NCBI GenBank assembly: GCA_004020365.1
Contig: SAQR01000005.1
Location: forward strand, 1 to 64,000
Direction: 5' to 3'
From: Mesorhizobium sp.
GTDB taxonomy: Bacteria > Pseudomonadota > Alphaproteobacteria > Rhizobiales > Rhizobiaceae
DNA length: 64,000 nt
In this document: piece by piece, positions 1-10,494 of the stretch
Position numbering within the stretch: the first letter of the stretch is position 1
Layout of the letters: each line of letters begins with the position of its first letter
Notes under the pieces: generated by a model
What the model was told of the DNA's origin: nothing
The model's database searches: none
The model's input: only the letters and a program-made list of their open reading frames with translations
Position numbers and translations under genes: made by a program

Positions 1-199
1 CGATGCCCGAAAACAGTTCCGCCAGCGCCGCGCCCACCGCTGACCACCACACCGACGGGTCGCGGGCGTTCTGGCCAAATCTGTCGAGTGGAACGGCGGA
101 ACGCGCGGCAATCGAAAAGTCCGGCCGCATGGCGACGGCGCGCGCACCCGACGTGCCGATATCGATGCCTATCGATAGCGGGCCGGTTGAAAGCGCCAT
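1..199 (-). CDS. FGGY-family carbohydrate kinase, N-terminal part (cut by window edge)
   Basis: The first 66 codons of a sugar kinase run off the left edge. The N-terminus contains IGIDIGTSGARAVAM, the phosphate-1 loop of the FGGY/hexokinase-like ATPase fold (DIGT motif) seen in xylulokinase and related enzymes. The ATG lies one base beyond the stop of the upstream class II aldolase, so the two genes are read as one operon. A kinase and class II aldolase together suggest phosphorylation of a ketose followed by aldol cleavage. The substrate cannot be read from this fragment. It is a second, separate FGGY kinase from the one at 2222-3601. Confidence 0.8.
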   Translation of the reverse strand, partial: MALSTGPLSIGIDIGTSGARAVAMRPDFSIAARSAVPLDRFGQNARDPSVWWSAVGAALAELFSGI

Positions 200-200
200 C

Positions 201-1244
201 TCAGCTGCCGGCTGCATTGAGTTTCTGGCGATACTGCTCGGCGTCCCAGTTGATCAGTTCGTCGTTCTCGGCGGCGGTCAGATAGTTCAGCTTCGCCGCG
301 ACGTCGACCCGCGCCGTCACGTCGGCGAGGCAGCGTTGCATGGCATCGGCGCCGGCACTGGCGTCGCCGCGCATCAGCACGCCAAGCCCGGGAAAAAGGA
401 TCGCCACCGGTGCCGTGCCGCACCGCAGGGTGACATGCTTCACGTCCTCACCGGGCCTCGCCACGACCGAACCTTGGCCGAGAAAGATGACGTGATCGGG
501 ATAGAGGCTGCCGCCTGACGCCATCCGGCAGCTTTCAGGATCGATCGCGACCGCATGCGCTTCGACATCCGCCAGCAACCTGTAACCGCTGCGTCCGATA
601 AGCGCCGTCAATGCCGCGATATCTGGCTCCGCCACCTCGCGTGGCGGCCGCGCCAGAAGTCGTGTGACGCGACGCAGCAGCGCCTCGGCGCCGGCGACGG
701 TCTCGGCTGCGACGACCAGGCCGTGATTGGCAAGGATCAGCACATCGACCCCAGGCCGAAGGCGCTCGGCAATGCCCTGGGCAAGCGGCAGGCCCGGCCG
801 GCGATAGGGGACATACGCCCATTCGAGGCCATCCAGGCGCTTGGCGACTTGAGCCTCGCAGTCGGCCTGCACGGCAAGCGAAATGGTATCGACGCAGTGG
901 ACATGAAGAACGACGCGCTGCGGCATCAGCGCGTGAACCGTGGTCTCGATCGAAGGACGCAGCTTGCGGGCGTTGAGCGCCTCGACGGCGAAACCCTGGG
1001 GCTGATCGGCGGCCGGGTCGCGCTGTTCGACAGCCCTAAGCAGCGGCGCGATCGCCACCGGAACCATGATGTCCTCGGCGAGCGCGTCCTTCAACCAGGT
1101 GCCGGAAGCCTTGATCCAGAGCGTGTCGCCGGCTTTCAGCGACGTGTTGCCGCCCGCGGCCTGGGTCAAATGCGGGTCGCGCCCGATATTGGCCGAAAGC
1201 GACCGCAACGCAGCCAATTCCTGCGCATCCGCATTGATTGCCAT
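201..1244 (-). CDS. Class II aldolase/adducin family protein
   Basis: 347 aa. Class II aldolases are zinc enzymes that cleave or epimerise phosphorylated sugars such as fuculose-, rhamnulose- or ribulose-phosphate. The sequence shows the metal-binding HVHCVDT motif near residue 125 and a downstream NHGLVV motif, both typical. At 347 aa it is longer than the roughly 215-aa FucA type. The start was chosen at 1244 because AAGGAG sits 5 bases upstream; an in-frame ATG at 1277 has no such site. It lies in front of the FGGY kinase (1-base gap) and is divergent from the DeoR regulator. Family is clear, exact substrate is not. Confidence 0.85.
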   Translation of the reverse strand: MAINADAQELAALRSLSANIGRDPHLTQAAGGNTSLKAGDTLWIKASGTWLKDALAEDIMVPVAIAPLLRAVEQRDPAADQPQGFAVEALNARKLRPSIETTVHALMPQRVVLHVHCVDTISLAVQADCEAQVAKRLDGLEWAYVPYRRPGLPLAQGIAERLRPGVDVLILANHGLVVAAETVAGAEALLRRVTRLLARPPREVAEPDIAALTALIGRSGYRLLADVEAHAVAIDPESCRMASGGSLYPDHVIFLGQGSVVARPGEDVKHVTLRCGTAPVAILFPGLGVLMRGDASAGADAMQRCLADVTARVDVAAKLNYLTAAENDELINWDAEQYRQKLNAAGS

Positions 1245-1402
1245 CGAAACTCCTTCACAAACCGGTCGCCTGGCCACGGCGCTGGACCCCGTAGCCGGGA
1301 CAGCGAGTGACGCTGGTATCGCAGCGGCGAGTGACTTACGTCAATAGTGATCTTATCCTACCAAATCAAGCTTGCAATCTGATCAATGTTGAGTAAGTTG
1401 CA

Positions 1403-1423
1403 CCAATTGCCGTGGCAAATTGG
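1403..1423. promoter_or_regulatory. Candidate operator palindrome for the DeoR regulator
   Basis: Imperfect inverted repeat in the divergent region between the aldolase operon and the DeoR gene: arms CCAATTGCC and GGCAAATTGG around a 2-base centre, with one unpaired base. It lies about 20 bases before the regulator's start, a position suited to repression. Assignment to the adjacent DeoR protein is inference from position only. Confidence 0.4.
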
Positions 1424-1442
1424 CATTTCGGGAGGGTATCCG

Positions 1443-2225
1443 TTGAGCGACTCCGGCCGCCAGCGTCAGATCGTCGAGCTGTTGCGGGATCGCCCCTTCG
1501 CCTCGGTGCGCGAGTTGCAGGAGCGGCTCGGCGTGTCGGCGGCGACGGTGCGGCGCGATATCGACAAGATCGACGAGGCCGGCGAGGCACGCAAGGTCTA
1601 TGGCGGCATCTCGGCGCTCGATGGCGCTGCGCAGGCTGGCGTCGCCTATGCCAGGCCCTATGACGAGAACCGCGATCTCGCGGTCGAGGCCAAGCGGCAG
1701 ATCGCCGCTCTCGCGGCGACCATGGTGCGCGATGGCGACGCCGTCATCGTGCATGGCGGTTCGACCTGCTTCCATCTCGGCGTCAAGCTCGCCGACCGCA
1801 ACATCCGGCTCTATACCAACTCGATGCCGCTCGTGGCCTATTTGAGCGACCACGGCCATTGCAGCCTGACCGTCGCCGGCGGCGAACTGCATCGCGAGCC
1901 TGGCATCATCCATTCGCTCACCCAGACGGTGCCTTTCTACGCATCAAAATTCTTTCTTGGCGCGCAAGGCATCGGCCCGGAGGGCGTGCTGGAATCGCAT
2001 CCGCTGCTGGTCCGCTCCATCGCCGAACTCAGCCTGTGCGCCGACCAGATCGTGGTGCTGGCCGACAGCCGCAAACTGTCGATTCATGCGCGCAACGTCG
2101 CGCTGCCCTTGTCGCGCATCGGCACGCTGGTGACCGACGACGGCTTGTCCGATGCCGACGCACGCATGCTCGAAAACGCCGGCGTCATGGTGCGGATCGC
2201 CTCTGCCTCGGGAGCCATCCAGTGA
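1443..2225 (+). CDS. DeoR/GlpR-family transcriptional regulator
   Basis: About 260 aa. The N-terminal helix-turn-helix has the DeoR signature (RELQERLGVSAATVRRDIDKI), followed by the C-terminal sugar-phosphate-sensing DeoRC domain (for example VIVHGGSTCFHLG). DeoR proteins usually repress sugar operons until a phosphorylated intermediate binds. I chose the TTG at 1443 because GGGAGGG lies just upstream; an in-frame ATG at 1386 has no ribosome site and would overlap the palindromic operator candidate. The stop overlaps the GTG start of the following kinase, so it is the first gene of a DeoR-kinase-ABC operon. Confidence 0.9.
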   Translation: MSDSGRQRQIVELLRDRPFASVRELQERLGVSAATVRRDIDKIDEAGEARKVYGGISALDGAAQAGVAYARPYDENRDLAVEAKRQIAALAATMVRDGDAVIVHGGSTCFHLGVKLADRNIRLYTNSMPLVAYLSDHGHCSLTVAGGELHREPGIIHSLTQTVPFYASKFFLGAQGIGPEGVLESHPLLVRSIAELSLCADQIVVLADSRKLSIHARNVALPLSRIGTLVTDDGLSDADARMLENAGVMVRIASASGAIQ

Positions 2226-3597
2226 AGGTGGCCGTCCTCGACTTCGGCAAGACCAACTCGAAGCTGTTCGTCTTCGGTCAGGACGGGCAGATTCTGGGTG
2301 AGCGCCGGACCCAGCCGAACTGGACGCGCGAAGGCGGCTTCAGTGTGCTCGACGAAGCAGCGCTGCACGATTGGGCGGCTCGCGCCGTCGTCGAAGCGGT
2401 CGACAGCCATGGCATAGAGGGGCTGATGATTTCGGCCCATGGCTGCACCTTTGCCTTGGTCGACGATGCGGTGCTGACGCATCCGATACTCGACTACGAG
2501 CAGGAGCCACCGGCTGAGATCGCTGTGCAGATCGATCGCCGCATTCCGGATTTCGCCGAGACCTTCTCGCCGCGCCTGCCGCTCGGCTTCAATTATGGCC
2601 GCCACATGCTGTGGCTCAAGACGGTGCAACCAGGCGTGTTCGCCGCCGCCAAATCGATCCTCGGCTATCCCCAATACTGGAGCTGGCGCTTTGGCGGCCG
2701 GGCGGTCTCGGAGGTTTCCTATCTCGGCTGCCACTCGCATCTGTGGGCGCCGCGCAAGCGCGATTTCTCCTCGCTGGTCGATGCCGAAGGATGGCGCGGC
2801 CAGATGCCCGCCTTCGAGCGTGCCGGCGCGGTCATTGGCGAGCAGCGCTTTGGCGGGGCGGCGCGGCCGATCGCCATTCACAACGGTGCCCATGACAGCA
2901 ATGCGGCACTCCATGCCTATCGCCGCCAGGAGCTTGGTCCGGTCACCGTCGTCTCGACCGGCACCTGGGTTGTGGTGCTCAATCCGGACTGCCCGCTCGA
3001 CGCGCTCGATGACGACCGCGACATGCTGGTCAATGTCGATGTCGACGGTGGTCCGGTGCCGACCATCCGCTTCATGGGCGGCCGTGAATTCGCAACGATC
3101 AGCGCCGGCTGGCAGGGCGCGATCGCCCCGTCAGCCGTGCAGCAGGTGATCGACGCCGGTATCATGGCGCTGCCGAGCTTCGCGCCCGGCGGGCCGATGC
3201 CTGGCCATCGCGGCGAACTGCTCGGGCGCACACCCAACGCGGAGGAGCGCGCGGCCGTGGCGCTGCTCTATGTCGCGCTGATGGTCGATCTGTGTCTCGA
3301 CCTGATCCATTCGAACGACACCGTGATCGTCGATGGCGGGCTGAACAGTGGCGGCCTGCTTGCCAGCCTGCTGGCGCAGCTGCGTCCTAGCCAGGCCTTC
3401 TTGCAGGGCGCTACGCTGGAGGGCAGCGCCACCGGAGCGGCGGCTTTGGCCTTCGAGAGTGTTGGACGCGAATTTGCCGCCGAGGCGCCGGAGCCGGTAC
3501 GCGCCTCGAGCTTCACCGGGCTTGCCTTCTATCGCGATAGCTGGCGCGGCCTCGCCGCCGACCGAGGCGTCGCTGATGCCGCAGCGGGAGGCGCGCG

Positions 3598-3601
<4 letters not shown>
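2222..3601 (+). CDS. FGGY-family carbohydrate kinase
   Basis: 459 aa from a GTG start that overlaps the regulator's TGA. The N-terminal ATPase loop is [14 protein letters not shown], the variant seen in fuculokinase and RhaK-like enzymes. The C-terminal FGGY half includes VSTGTWVVV and the adenosine-loop region [14 protein letters not shown]. It should phosphorylate a ketose imported by the co-transcribed ABC transporter. The gene overlaps the downstream ATPase by 4 bases (ATGA). No rhamnose or fucose isomerase is in view, so the sugar remains open. Confidence 0.85.
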
Positions 3602-5138
<1,537 letters not shown>

Positions 5139-5142
<4 letters not shown>

Positions 5143-6155
5143 CCGACAAGAGCGGGATGACCGACATGGCAACCGAGATGAGCGCGGGTGACCAGGCGGT
5201 CGGCAGGAGCCGGCGGCTGCGCACTGCCTTCGCCGCGCTTGGCATGCTGCCGGTCTTGATCCTTTTGGCGGCCGGCTTCCAGATCATGAACCCGCGCTTC
5301 CTCACCGAGACCAACCTGTTGATCGTCACCCAGCAGTCGTCGATCAACATCGTGCTCGCAGCCGGCATGACCTTCGTCATCCTGACCGGCGGCATCGACC
5401 TGTCCGTCGGCTCCATTCTTGCCGCTTCGGCGATGGTGGCGGTGATTGTGTCGCTGGTGCCGGAGTGGGGCATGCTCGGCGTGCCGGCGGCCATTCTGGT
5501 CGGCCTCGGCTTCGGCGTCATCAACGGGCTGCTCGTCGCCTACATCAAGCTGCCGCCTTTCATCGTCACGCTGGGTTCACTGACCGCCGTGCGCGGCGTC
5601 GCCCGCCTGCTCGGCCAGGACACCACGGTGTTCAACTCGGACCTGCCGTTTGACTTCATCGGCAACGGCTCGCTGTTCGGCATCCCCTGGCTGGTCATCA
5701 TCGCTCTGTCGGTCGTGGTGCTGTCCTGGCTGGTGCTCAAGCGCACCGTGCTCGGCACCTGGATCTATGCCGTCGGCGGCAATGCCGAGGCCGCCCGCCT
5801 CACCGGCATCAAGGTGCCGCTGGTGCTGCTCTTCGTCTATGGCGTTTCAGGCCTTCTCGCTGGCCTTGGCGGCGCCATGTCGGCGGCCCGGCTCTACGCT
5901 GCCAATGGGCTGCAGCTTGGCCAGTCCTACGAACTCGACGCAATCGCCGCGGTCATTCTCGGCGGCACCAGCTTCGTCGGCGGCGTCGGCTCGATCTGGG
6001 GCACGCTGATCGGCGGCCTGATCATAGCGGTGCTCTCCAACGGGCTCATCCTGGCCGGTGTTTCGGACATCTGGCAGTACATCATCAAGGGATTGGTCAT
6101 CATCGTGGCGGTCGCCCTCGACCGCTACAGGCTCCAGGCAGGAGCAAGAACGTGA
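5139..6155 (+). CDS. Sugar ABC transporter permease (RbsC type)
   Basis: 338 aa polytopic inner-membrane protein. It carries the BPD_transp_2 hallmark [19 protein letters not shown] near residue 75 and repeated hydrophobic helices, with the conserved [21 protein letters not shown] segment near the C-terminus. A single permease gene implies a homodimeric channel, as for RbsC. The start overlaps the ATPase stop (ATGA). An in-frame ATG 21 bases further in is a possible alternative start. Confidence 0.95.
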
Positions 6156-6233
6156 TTGACCTTAGTCGCCGGCGTCAACGACCCGGTTTCATGTAACGCA
6201 CCGTGAGAGGCGCGGGGCATCTGGAGGAAAACA

Positions 6234-7172
6234 ATGAAGACCATCGCTAAACTGCTCTGCGGCGTTGCCCTCACGGCCGTCGCCATCGCACCGGCTTCGG
6301 CCAAGGACCTGAACAAGGTCGGCATCTCGGTCGGCCTGCTCGGCAACCCGTTCTTCGTCGCCACCATCAAGGGCATCGAGGACGCCGCCAGGAAGATCAA
6401 CCCGAATGTCGAAGTGACGTCGGTGTCGGCCGACTACGACCTCAACAAGCAGGTCTCGCAGGTCGACTCCTTCATCGCCGCCGGGGTCGACGTGATCATG
6501 CTCAACGCCGTCGACGCCAAGGCGATCGCCCCGGCGGTGAAGAAGGCGCAGGCAGCGGGCATCGTGGTTGCCGCGTTCGACGTTTCGGCGCCGGGCGCCG
6601 ACGTCACCGTGATGACCAACAACGTCAAGGCCGGCGAAGTGGCCTGCCAGCATCTGGTCGACCACACCGGCGGCAAGGGTGACTATGTCATCCTGAACGG
6701 GCCGGCGTCGTCGTCGATCCTGGAGCGGGTGAAAGGCTGCAAGGACGTGCTGGCAAAACACCCGGACATCAAGATCCTCTCCGACGACCAGAATGCCGAA
6801 GGCTCGCGCGACGGCGGCCTGAAGGTGTTCCAGTCGCTGCTGACCCGTTTCGACAAGATCGACGCGGTGTTCGCCATCAACGATCCGACGGCGATCGGCG
6901 CCCAGCTTGCGGCCAAGCAGCTCAACCGCTCGGAGTTCATCTTCACCGCGGTCGACGGCGCGCCGGACATCGAGAAGGAGCTCTCTTCCGGCACCTCGAT
7001 GATCAAGGCCTCGGCCTCGCAGGATCCCTATGTGATGGCTGGCCAATCGCTGCAGATGGCGGCTGAAGTGCTCGCCGGCAAAAAGCCGGCCGAGGCGACG
7101 GTGCTGCTCGACCCGCAGCTGATCACGGCAGAGAATCTGAAGGACTACAAGGGCTGGACGGCAGCCCGCTAG
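6234..7172 (+). CDS. Sugar ABC transporter periplasmic substrate-binding protein (RbsB type)
   Basis: 312 aa with a clear Sec signal peptide (MKTIAKLLCGVALTAVAIAP...ASA, cleavage near residue 23), followed by a periplasmic-binding-protein type I fold beginning VGISVGLLGNPFFVATIKG, the ribose-binding style. RBS GGAGGAAAACA precedes the ATG. The 78-base gap from the permease and the strong hairpin after the gene fit the common pattern of higher expression of the binding protein. Ligand not assigned. Confidence 0.95.
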   Translation: MKTIAKLLCGVALTAVAIAPASAKDLNKVGISVGLLGNPFFVATIKGIEDAARKINPNVEVTSVSADYDLNKQVSQVDSFIAAGVDVIMLNAVDAKAIAPAVKKAQAAGIVVAAFDVSAPGADVTVMTNNVKAGEVACQHLVDHTGGKGDYVILNGPASSSILERVKGCKDVLAKHPDIKILSDDQNAEGSRDGGLKVFQSLLTRFDKIDAVFAINDPTAIGAQLAAKQLNRSEFIFTAVDGAPDIEKELSSGTSMIKASASQDPYVMAGQSLQMAAEVLAGKKPAEATVLLDPQLITAENLKDYKGWTAAR

Positions 7173-7190
7173 TTAAAGCCTCCCAAGGCT

Positions 7191-7216
7191 GGTGCGGCCG
7201 GGTGACCGGCCGCACC
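7191..7216 (+). terminator. Rho-independent-type hairpin after the binding-protein gene
   Basis: Perfect 11-bp stem, GGTGCGGCCGG / CCGGCCGCACC, with a GTGA loop, followed by AATTTTG. It begins 18 bases after the stop. The T run is short, so partial termination or 3'-end stabilisation is as likely as full termination. Confidence 0.7.
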
Positions 7217-7225
7217 AATTTTGTT

Positions 7226-7263
7226 GAGCATCGGATTTTTCCCAACTTTTGGGTCCGATGCTC
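7226..7263. repeat. Second hairpin, GAGCATCGGA / TCCGATGCTC
   Basis: A 10-bp perfect outer stem with an inner CCCAA/TTGGG stem, directly after the preceding terminator-like hairpin and 20 bases before the epimerase start. It could be a dispersed palindrome or an attenuator for the epimerase. No T tract follows. Confidence 0.5.
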
Positions 7264-7283
7264 TCGAGCAGCAGGAGACGGTC

Positions 7284-8177
7284 ATGTCGCGCATTGGAAT
7301 CCACTCTTTCGTCTGGTCGGCGAGCTCGGCGCAAGGCGACCTGGAACGGACGCTGGCCAACACCAGGGAGGCGGGCTTCGACCTGATCGAATTCTCCTAT
7401 CTCGACCCCGCCAATGTCGATGTTGGCGGGCTGGCCAAGCGCATCGCCGACCTCGATCTCGGCGTGGCGATCAGCATCGGGCTGCCGCCCGACGGCGACA
7501 TTTCAAGCGCCGACAAGGCGATTGCCGCGCATGGCGTCGAAGTCCTCAATGACACGATCGCGCTCACTCGCGATCTCGGCGGCCGGAAGGTCGCCGGCAT
7601 CCTCTCTACCAGCCACGGATTGCAGACCGAGGCGCCGACGCGCGATCAATGGAACCGCAGCGCCGCCACGCTTGCCAAGGTCGCGGAGACCGCCAGGGCC
7701 GCCGGTGTCACGCTCAACCTCGAAATCGTCAACCGGTTCGAGAGCAATCTGCTCAACACCGCGGCGCAAGGGTTGGCTTTCATCGAAGACACCGGTTCCG
7801 ACAACATTTTTCTGCATCTCGACACGTTCCATATGAACATCGAGGAGGCCGACATCGGATTGGCCATCCGCCACGCCGCCAAAAAGATCGGCTATGTCCA
7901 TATCGGCGAGAGCCATCGCGGCTTCCTCGGCACCGGCAACATCGACTTCGCCGCGATCTTCGATGCGCTGACCGCAATCGGCTATGGCGACGACCTCAGC
8001 TTCGAATCCTTCTCGTCGGAGATCGTCGACGAGAACCTGTCGAAGAAAACCGCCATCTGGCGCAATCTGTGGACCGACAATATGGAGCTGGCCCGGCATG
8101 CACGCCGCTTCATCGCCATCGGGCTGGAGACGGCACGGCGCAAGGCCGAGCTTGTTGCGTCAAGCCATCGACCTTAG
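7284..8177 (+). CDS. Sugar phosphate isomerase/epimerase (xylose isomerase-like TIM barrel)
   Basis: 297 aa. AP endonuclease-2-like TIM-barrel fold as in D-tagatose/D-psicose 3-epimerases. Candidate metal ligands are the Glu in TLNLEIVNRFES, the Asp and His of FLHLDTFHMN, the His of VHIGESHRG and the C-terminal Glu of LSFESFSS. It starts SRIGIHSFVW, typical for the family; the start at 7284 follows GGAGACGGTC. It probably interconverts ketoses for the kinase and aldolase encoded upstream. It is last in the + strand series and tail-to-tail with uxuA. Confidence 0.85.
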   Translation: MSRIGIHSFVWSASSAQGDLERTLANTREAGFDLIEFSYLDPANVDVGGLAKRIADLDLGVAISIGLPPDGDISSADKAIAAHGVEVLNDTIALTRDLGGRKVAGILSTSHGLQTEAPTRDQWNRSAATLAKVAETARAAGVTLNLEIVNRFESNLLNTAAQGLAFIEDTGSDNIFLHLDTFHMNIEEADIGLAIRHAAKKIGYVHIGESHRGFLGTGNIDFAAIFDALTAIGYGDDLSFESFSSEIVDENLSKKTAIWRNLWTDNMELARHARRFIAIGLETARRKAELVASSHRP

Positions 8178-8192
8178 CTCCGGTTGCGATCC

Positions 8193-9377
8193 TCAGGCCA
8201 GCTCAAAACGTTCCACGGCGCGCATGATGCCACGCAGCTCGGCCAGGCCTTTCAGGCGGCCGATCAAAGAATAGCCGGGGTTGATCCTGGTCTTGCCGAT
8301 ATCGTCGGCGAGCAGATGGCCATGATCGGGTCGCATGGGAATCCGCCAATCGGCGCGACCCTCCCTGCGGCGGCGTGTCTCTTCCTGCATCAAAGCGAGG
8401 ATGACATGCGCCATGTCGGTGCCGCCCTCCAGATGCTCGGCTTCATAGAAGGAGCCGTCATCCTCGATGGTTACATTGCGCAGATGGACGAAATGGATCC
8501 GGTCGGCGAACTCCTTGACCATGCCGACAATGTCGTTGTCTGCGCGCGTACCGTAGGAACCGGTGCAGAATGTCAGGCCGTTGGCCGGGCTGTCGACGGC
8601 GTTGAGGATGAAACGCGCGTCCTCGGCGGTCGAAACGATCCGGGGCAGGCCATAGAGCGAGAATGGCGGGTCGTCGGGATGGATGCACATGCGCACCCCC
8701 TCCTGCTCGGCCACCGGAATGATCTCGCGCAGAAACCAGGCAAGATTGTCGCGCAACTCCTTCGGCCCGATCGAGTCATATTCCGCCAATGCCTCGCGAA
8801 AACTATCACGGTCGTAGCTGCGCTCGGTCGCCGGCAGGCCGGCAATGAGATTGCGCTCGATCCTGTCGATCTGCTCTTCGCTCAATCCCCTCAGCCGTGA
8901 TTCCGCTTCGGCGATACGTGCCGCGCTGTAGCCGGCTTCGGCATTCCTGCGCTTCAGGACGAACAGGTCGTACGCGGCAAAATCGATCACGTCGAACCGC
9001 AGTGCGTAGCCCGTCGTTGGAAGCCGATAGGCAAGGTCGGTTCGGGTCCAGTCGACCACCGGCATGAAGTTATAGCAGATCGTCGCAATACCAGCCTTGG
9101 CGAGCGCACGGATCGTATCCTTGTACCAATCCACGTAACGCTGCCGTTCCGCCGAGCCGATCTTGATCGAATTGTGAACGGGAATGCTCTCTACAACCGA
9201 CCAGGTCAGCCCTTCGGCCTCGATGATCCGCTTGCGCTCCAAAATGTCCGTCAAAGGCCAGGCGCGGCCGTCATAGATATTATGCAGCGCGGAGACAACG
9301 CCCGTGGCTCCGGCCTGCTTGACATGATCGAGCGTCACCGGGTCGTCAGGGCCATACCAGCGCCAGCATTGTTCCAT
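8193..9377 (-). CDS. uxuA: Mannonate dehydratase
   Basis: 394 aa, the same length as E. coli UxuA. It dehydrates D-mannonate to 2-keto-3-deoxygluconate in hexuronate catabolism using Mn/Fe. The N-terminus [16 protein letters not shown] and the internal [23 protein letters not shown] and MRPDHGH segments are family hallmarks. The start at 9377 is preceded by AAAGGA. Upstream residues that could extend the frame fall in the divergent promoter region. Divergent with the SDR gene, the likely partner that makes or uses the mannonate-level intermediate. Confidence 0.95.
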   Translation of the reverse strand: MEQCWRWYGPDDPVTLDHVKQAGATGVVSALHNIYDGRAWPLTDILERKRIIEAEGLTWSVVESIPVHNSIKIGSAERQRYVDWYKDTIRALAKAGIATICYNFMPVVDWTRTDLAYRLPTTGYALRFDVIDFAAYDLFVLKRRNAEAGYSAARIAEAESRLRGLSEEQIDRIERNLIAGLPATERSYDRDSFREALAEYDSIGPKELRDNLAWFLREIIPVAEQEGVRMCIHPDDPPFSLYGLPRIVSTAEDARFILNAVDSPANGLTFCTGSYGTRADNDIVGMVKEFADRIHFVHLRNVTIEDDGSFYEAEHLEGGTDMAHVILALMQEETRRRREGRADWRIPMRPDHGHLLADDIGKTRINPGYSLIGRLKGLAELRGIMRAVERFELA

Positions 9378-9410
9378 CGAGGCTTTTCCTTTGCGATAAA
9401 ACGGGACCGT

Positions 9411-9426
9411 ATTGTTGGGCCACAAT
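9411..9426. promoter_or_regulatory. Candidate operator in the uxuA/SDR divergent promoter
   Basis: Small palindrome ATTGT-TGGGCC-ACAAT centred in the 76-base region between the two divergent starts. Its position would let one regulator control both genes. No cognate regulator is identified and the arms are short. Confidence 0.25.
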
Positions 9427-9453
9427 GGAAGTCAAATTAAAGGAGTGTTCGCA

Positions 9454-10239
9454 ATGAAGGATTTCGACGGCAAGATCGCTCTGGTGACGGGCACGACCGG
9501 GATCGGCCTGGCAACCGCCAGACGTCTTGCGGCGGGCGGGGCGGCGATCATCGCCTGCGGCATCGACCGCGCGGCCAACACGGCGATGAGAGCGGAACTG
9601 GGCAGTTCCGGCGCTGAGGCGCTGGTCGTGACCGTCGACGTCTCAGTGCCGGATCAGGTCCGCGACGCGGTCGCAGCCGGTGTCGAGCGGTTCGGCGGCC
9701 TCGATATCATCGTCAATTCCGCGGCGGTCCATCCGTATGGCACCGCAGTCAGCACCGATTTCGACGTTTGGAACCGTGCGATGTCCGTCAATGTCGGTTC
9801 GATCTACCTGACCGCGCATTTCGGCATTCCGGAAATGATCAGGCGAGGCGGCGGCGCCATCGTCAACGTGGCTTCTGTGCAAGGTTTCGCCTGCCAGCAG
9901 AACGTCGCCGCCTATGCCACGACCAAGGGCGCCATCCACACATTGACGCGCGCTCTGGCGCTCGACCACGCGCGTTCCGGCATTCGCGTCAATTCCGTCA
10001 GCCCGGGCTCGATCCGCACCCCGATCCTGGAAAAGGCGGCGCGCGGCGAAAACGGCACCGACGCCGATGTCGAGACCGCTTACAGGCGCTTTGGCGAAGC
10101 CCACCCGATCGGGCGCATCGGCGAGCCGGAAGAAGTGGCGGAACTCATTGCCTTCCTGTGTTCGTCGAAAGCCGGGTTCTGCACCGGCGCGGACTACAGG
10201 ATCGATGGCGGCCTGACCGCCGGCATCGGCGTGAAGTAG
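9454..10239 (+). CDS. SDR-family NAD(P)-dependent oxidoreductase
   Basis: 261 aa classical short-chain dehydrogenase. It has NAA-type VNSAAV, the catalytic serine in VNVASVQGF, the YATTK active-site motif, PGSIRTP and a C-terminal DGGLTAG. The cofactor loop reads VTGTTGIG, one residue shorter than the usual TGxxxGxG. The start at 9454 follows AAAGGAG. Beside uxuA, a role as a sugar-acid oxidoreductase (for example fructuronate/mannonate) is plausible but not shown. Confidence 0.85.
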   Translation: MKDFDGKIALVTGTTGIGLATARRLAAGGAAIIACGIDRAANTAMRAELGSSGAEALVVTVDVSVPDQVRDAVAAGVERFGGLDIIVNSAAVHPYGTAVSTDFDVWNRAMSVNVGSIYLTAHFGIPEMIRRGGGAIVNVASVQGFACQQNVAAYATTKGAIHTLTRALALDHARSGIRVNSVSPGSIRTPILEKAARGENGTDADVETAYRRFGEAHPIGRIGEPEEVAELIAFLCSSKAGFCTGADYRIDGGLTAGIGVK

Positions 10240-10494
10240 ACGGGAAGATCGATCTCGTCCTTGGCCGAGACGCTGACAACGGACATTTTTCGGCCAGGCA
10301 GAGCACCGACGGCAAACCAATGGCGCATAACATGCGCTAGTGCGAATACTGCACTTGCAGCCGGTTCAACCGTCTGATTCCCTTGGCTACGCTCGGCTGT
10401 CCTGATTCGCGCACTGTCCAAAGTCTTTTCAGTGCGCCGGGAACAAGCCTTCCACCGACCGCTGCGCTTGCGCATTCAAGGGGAGAGACGGCAG

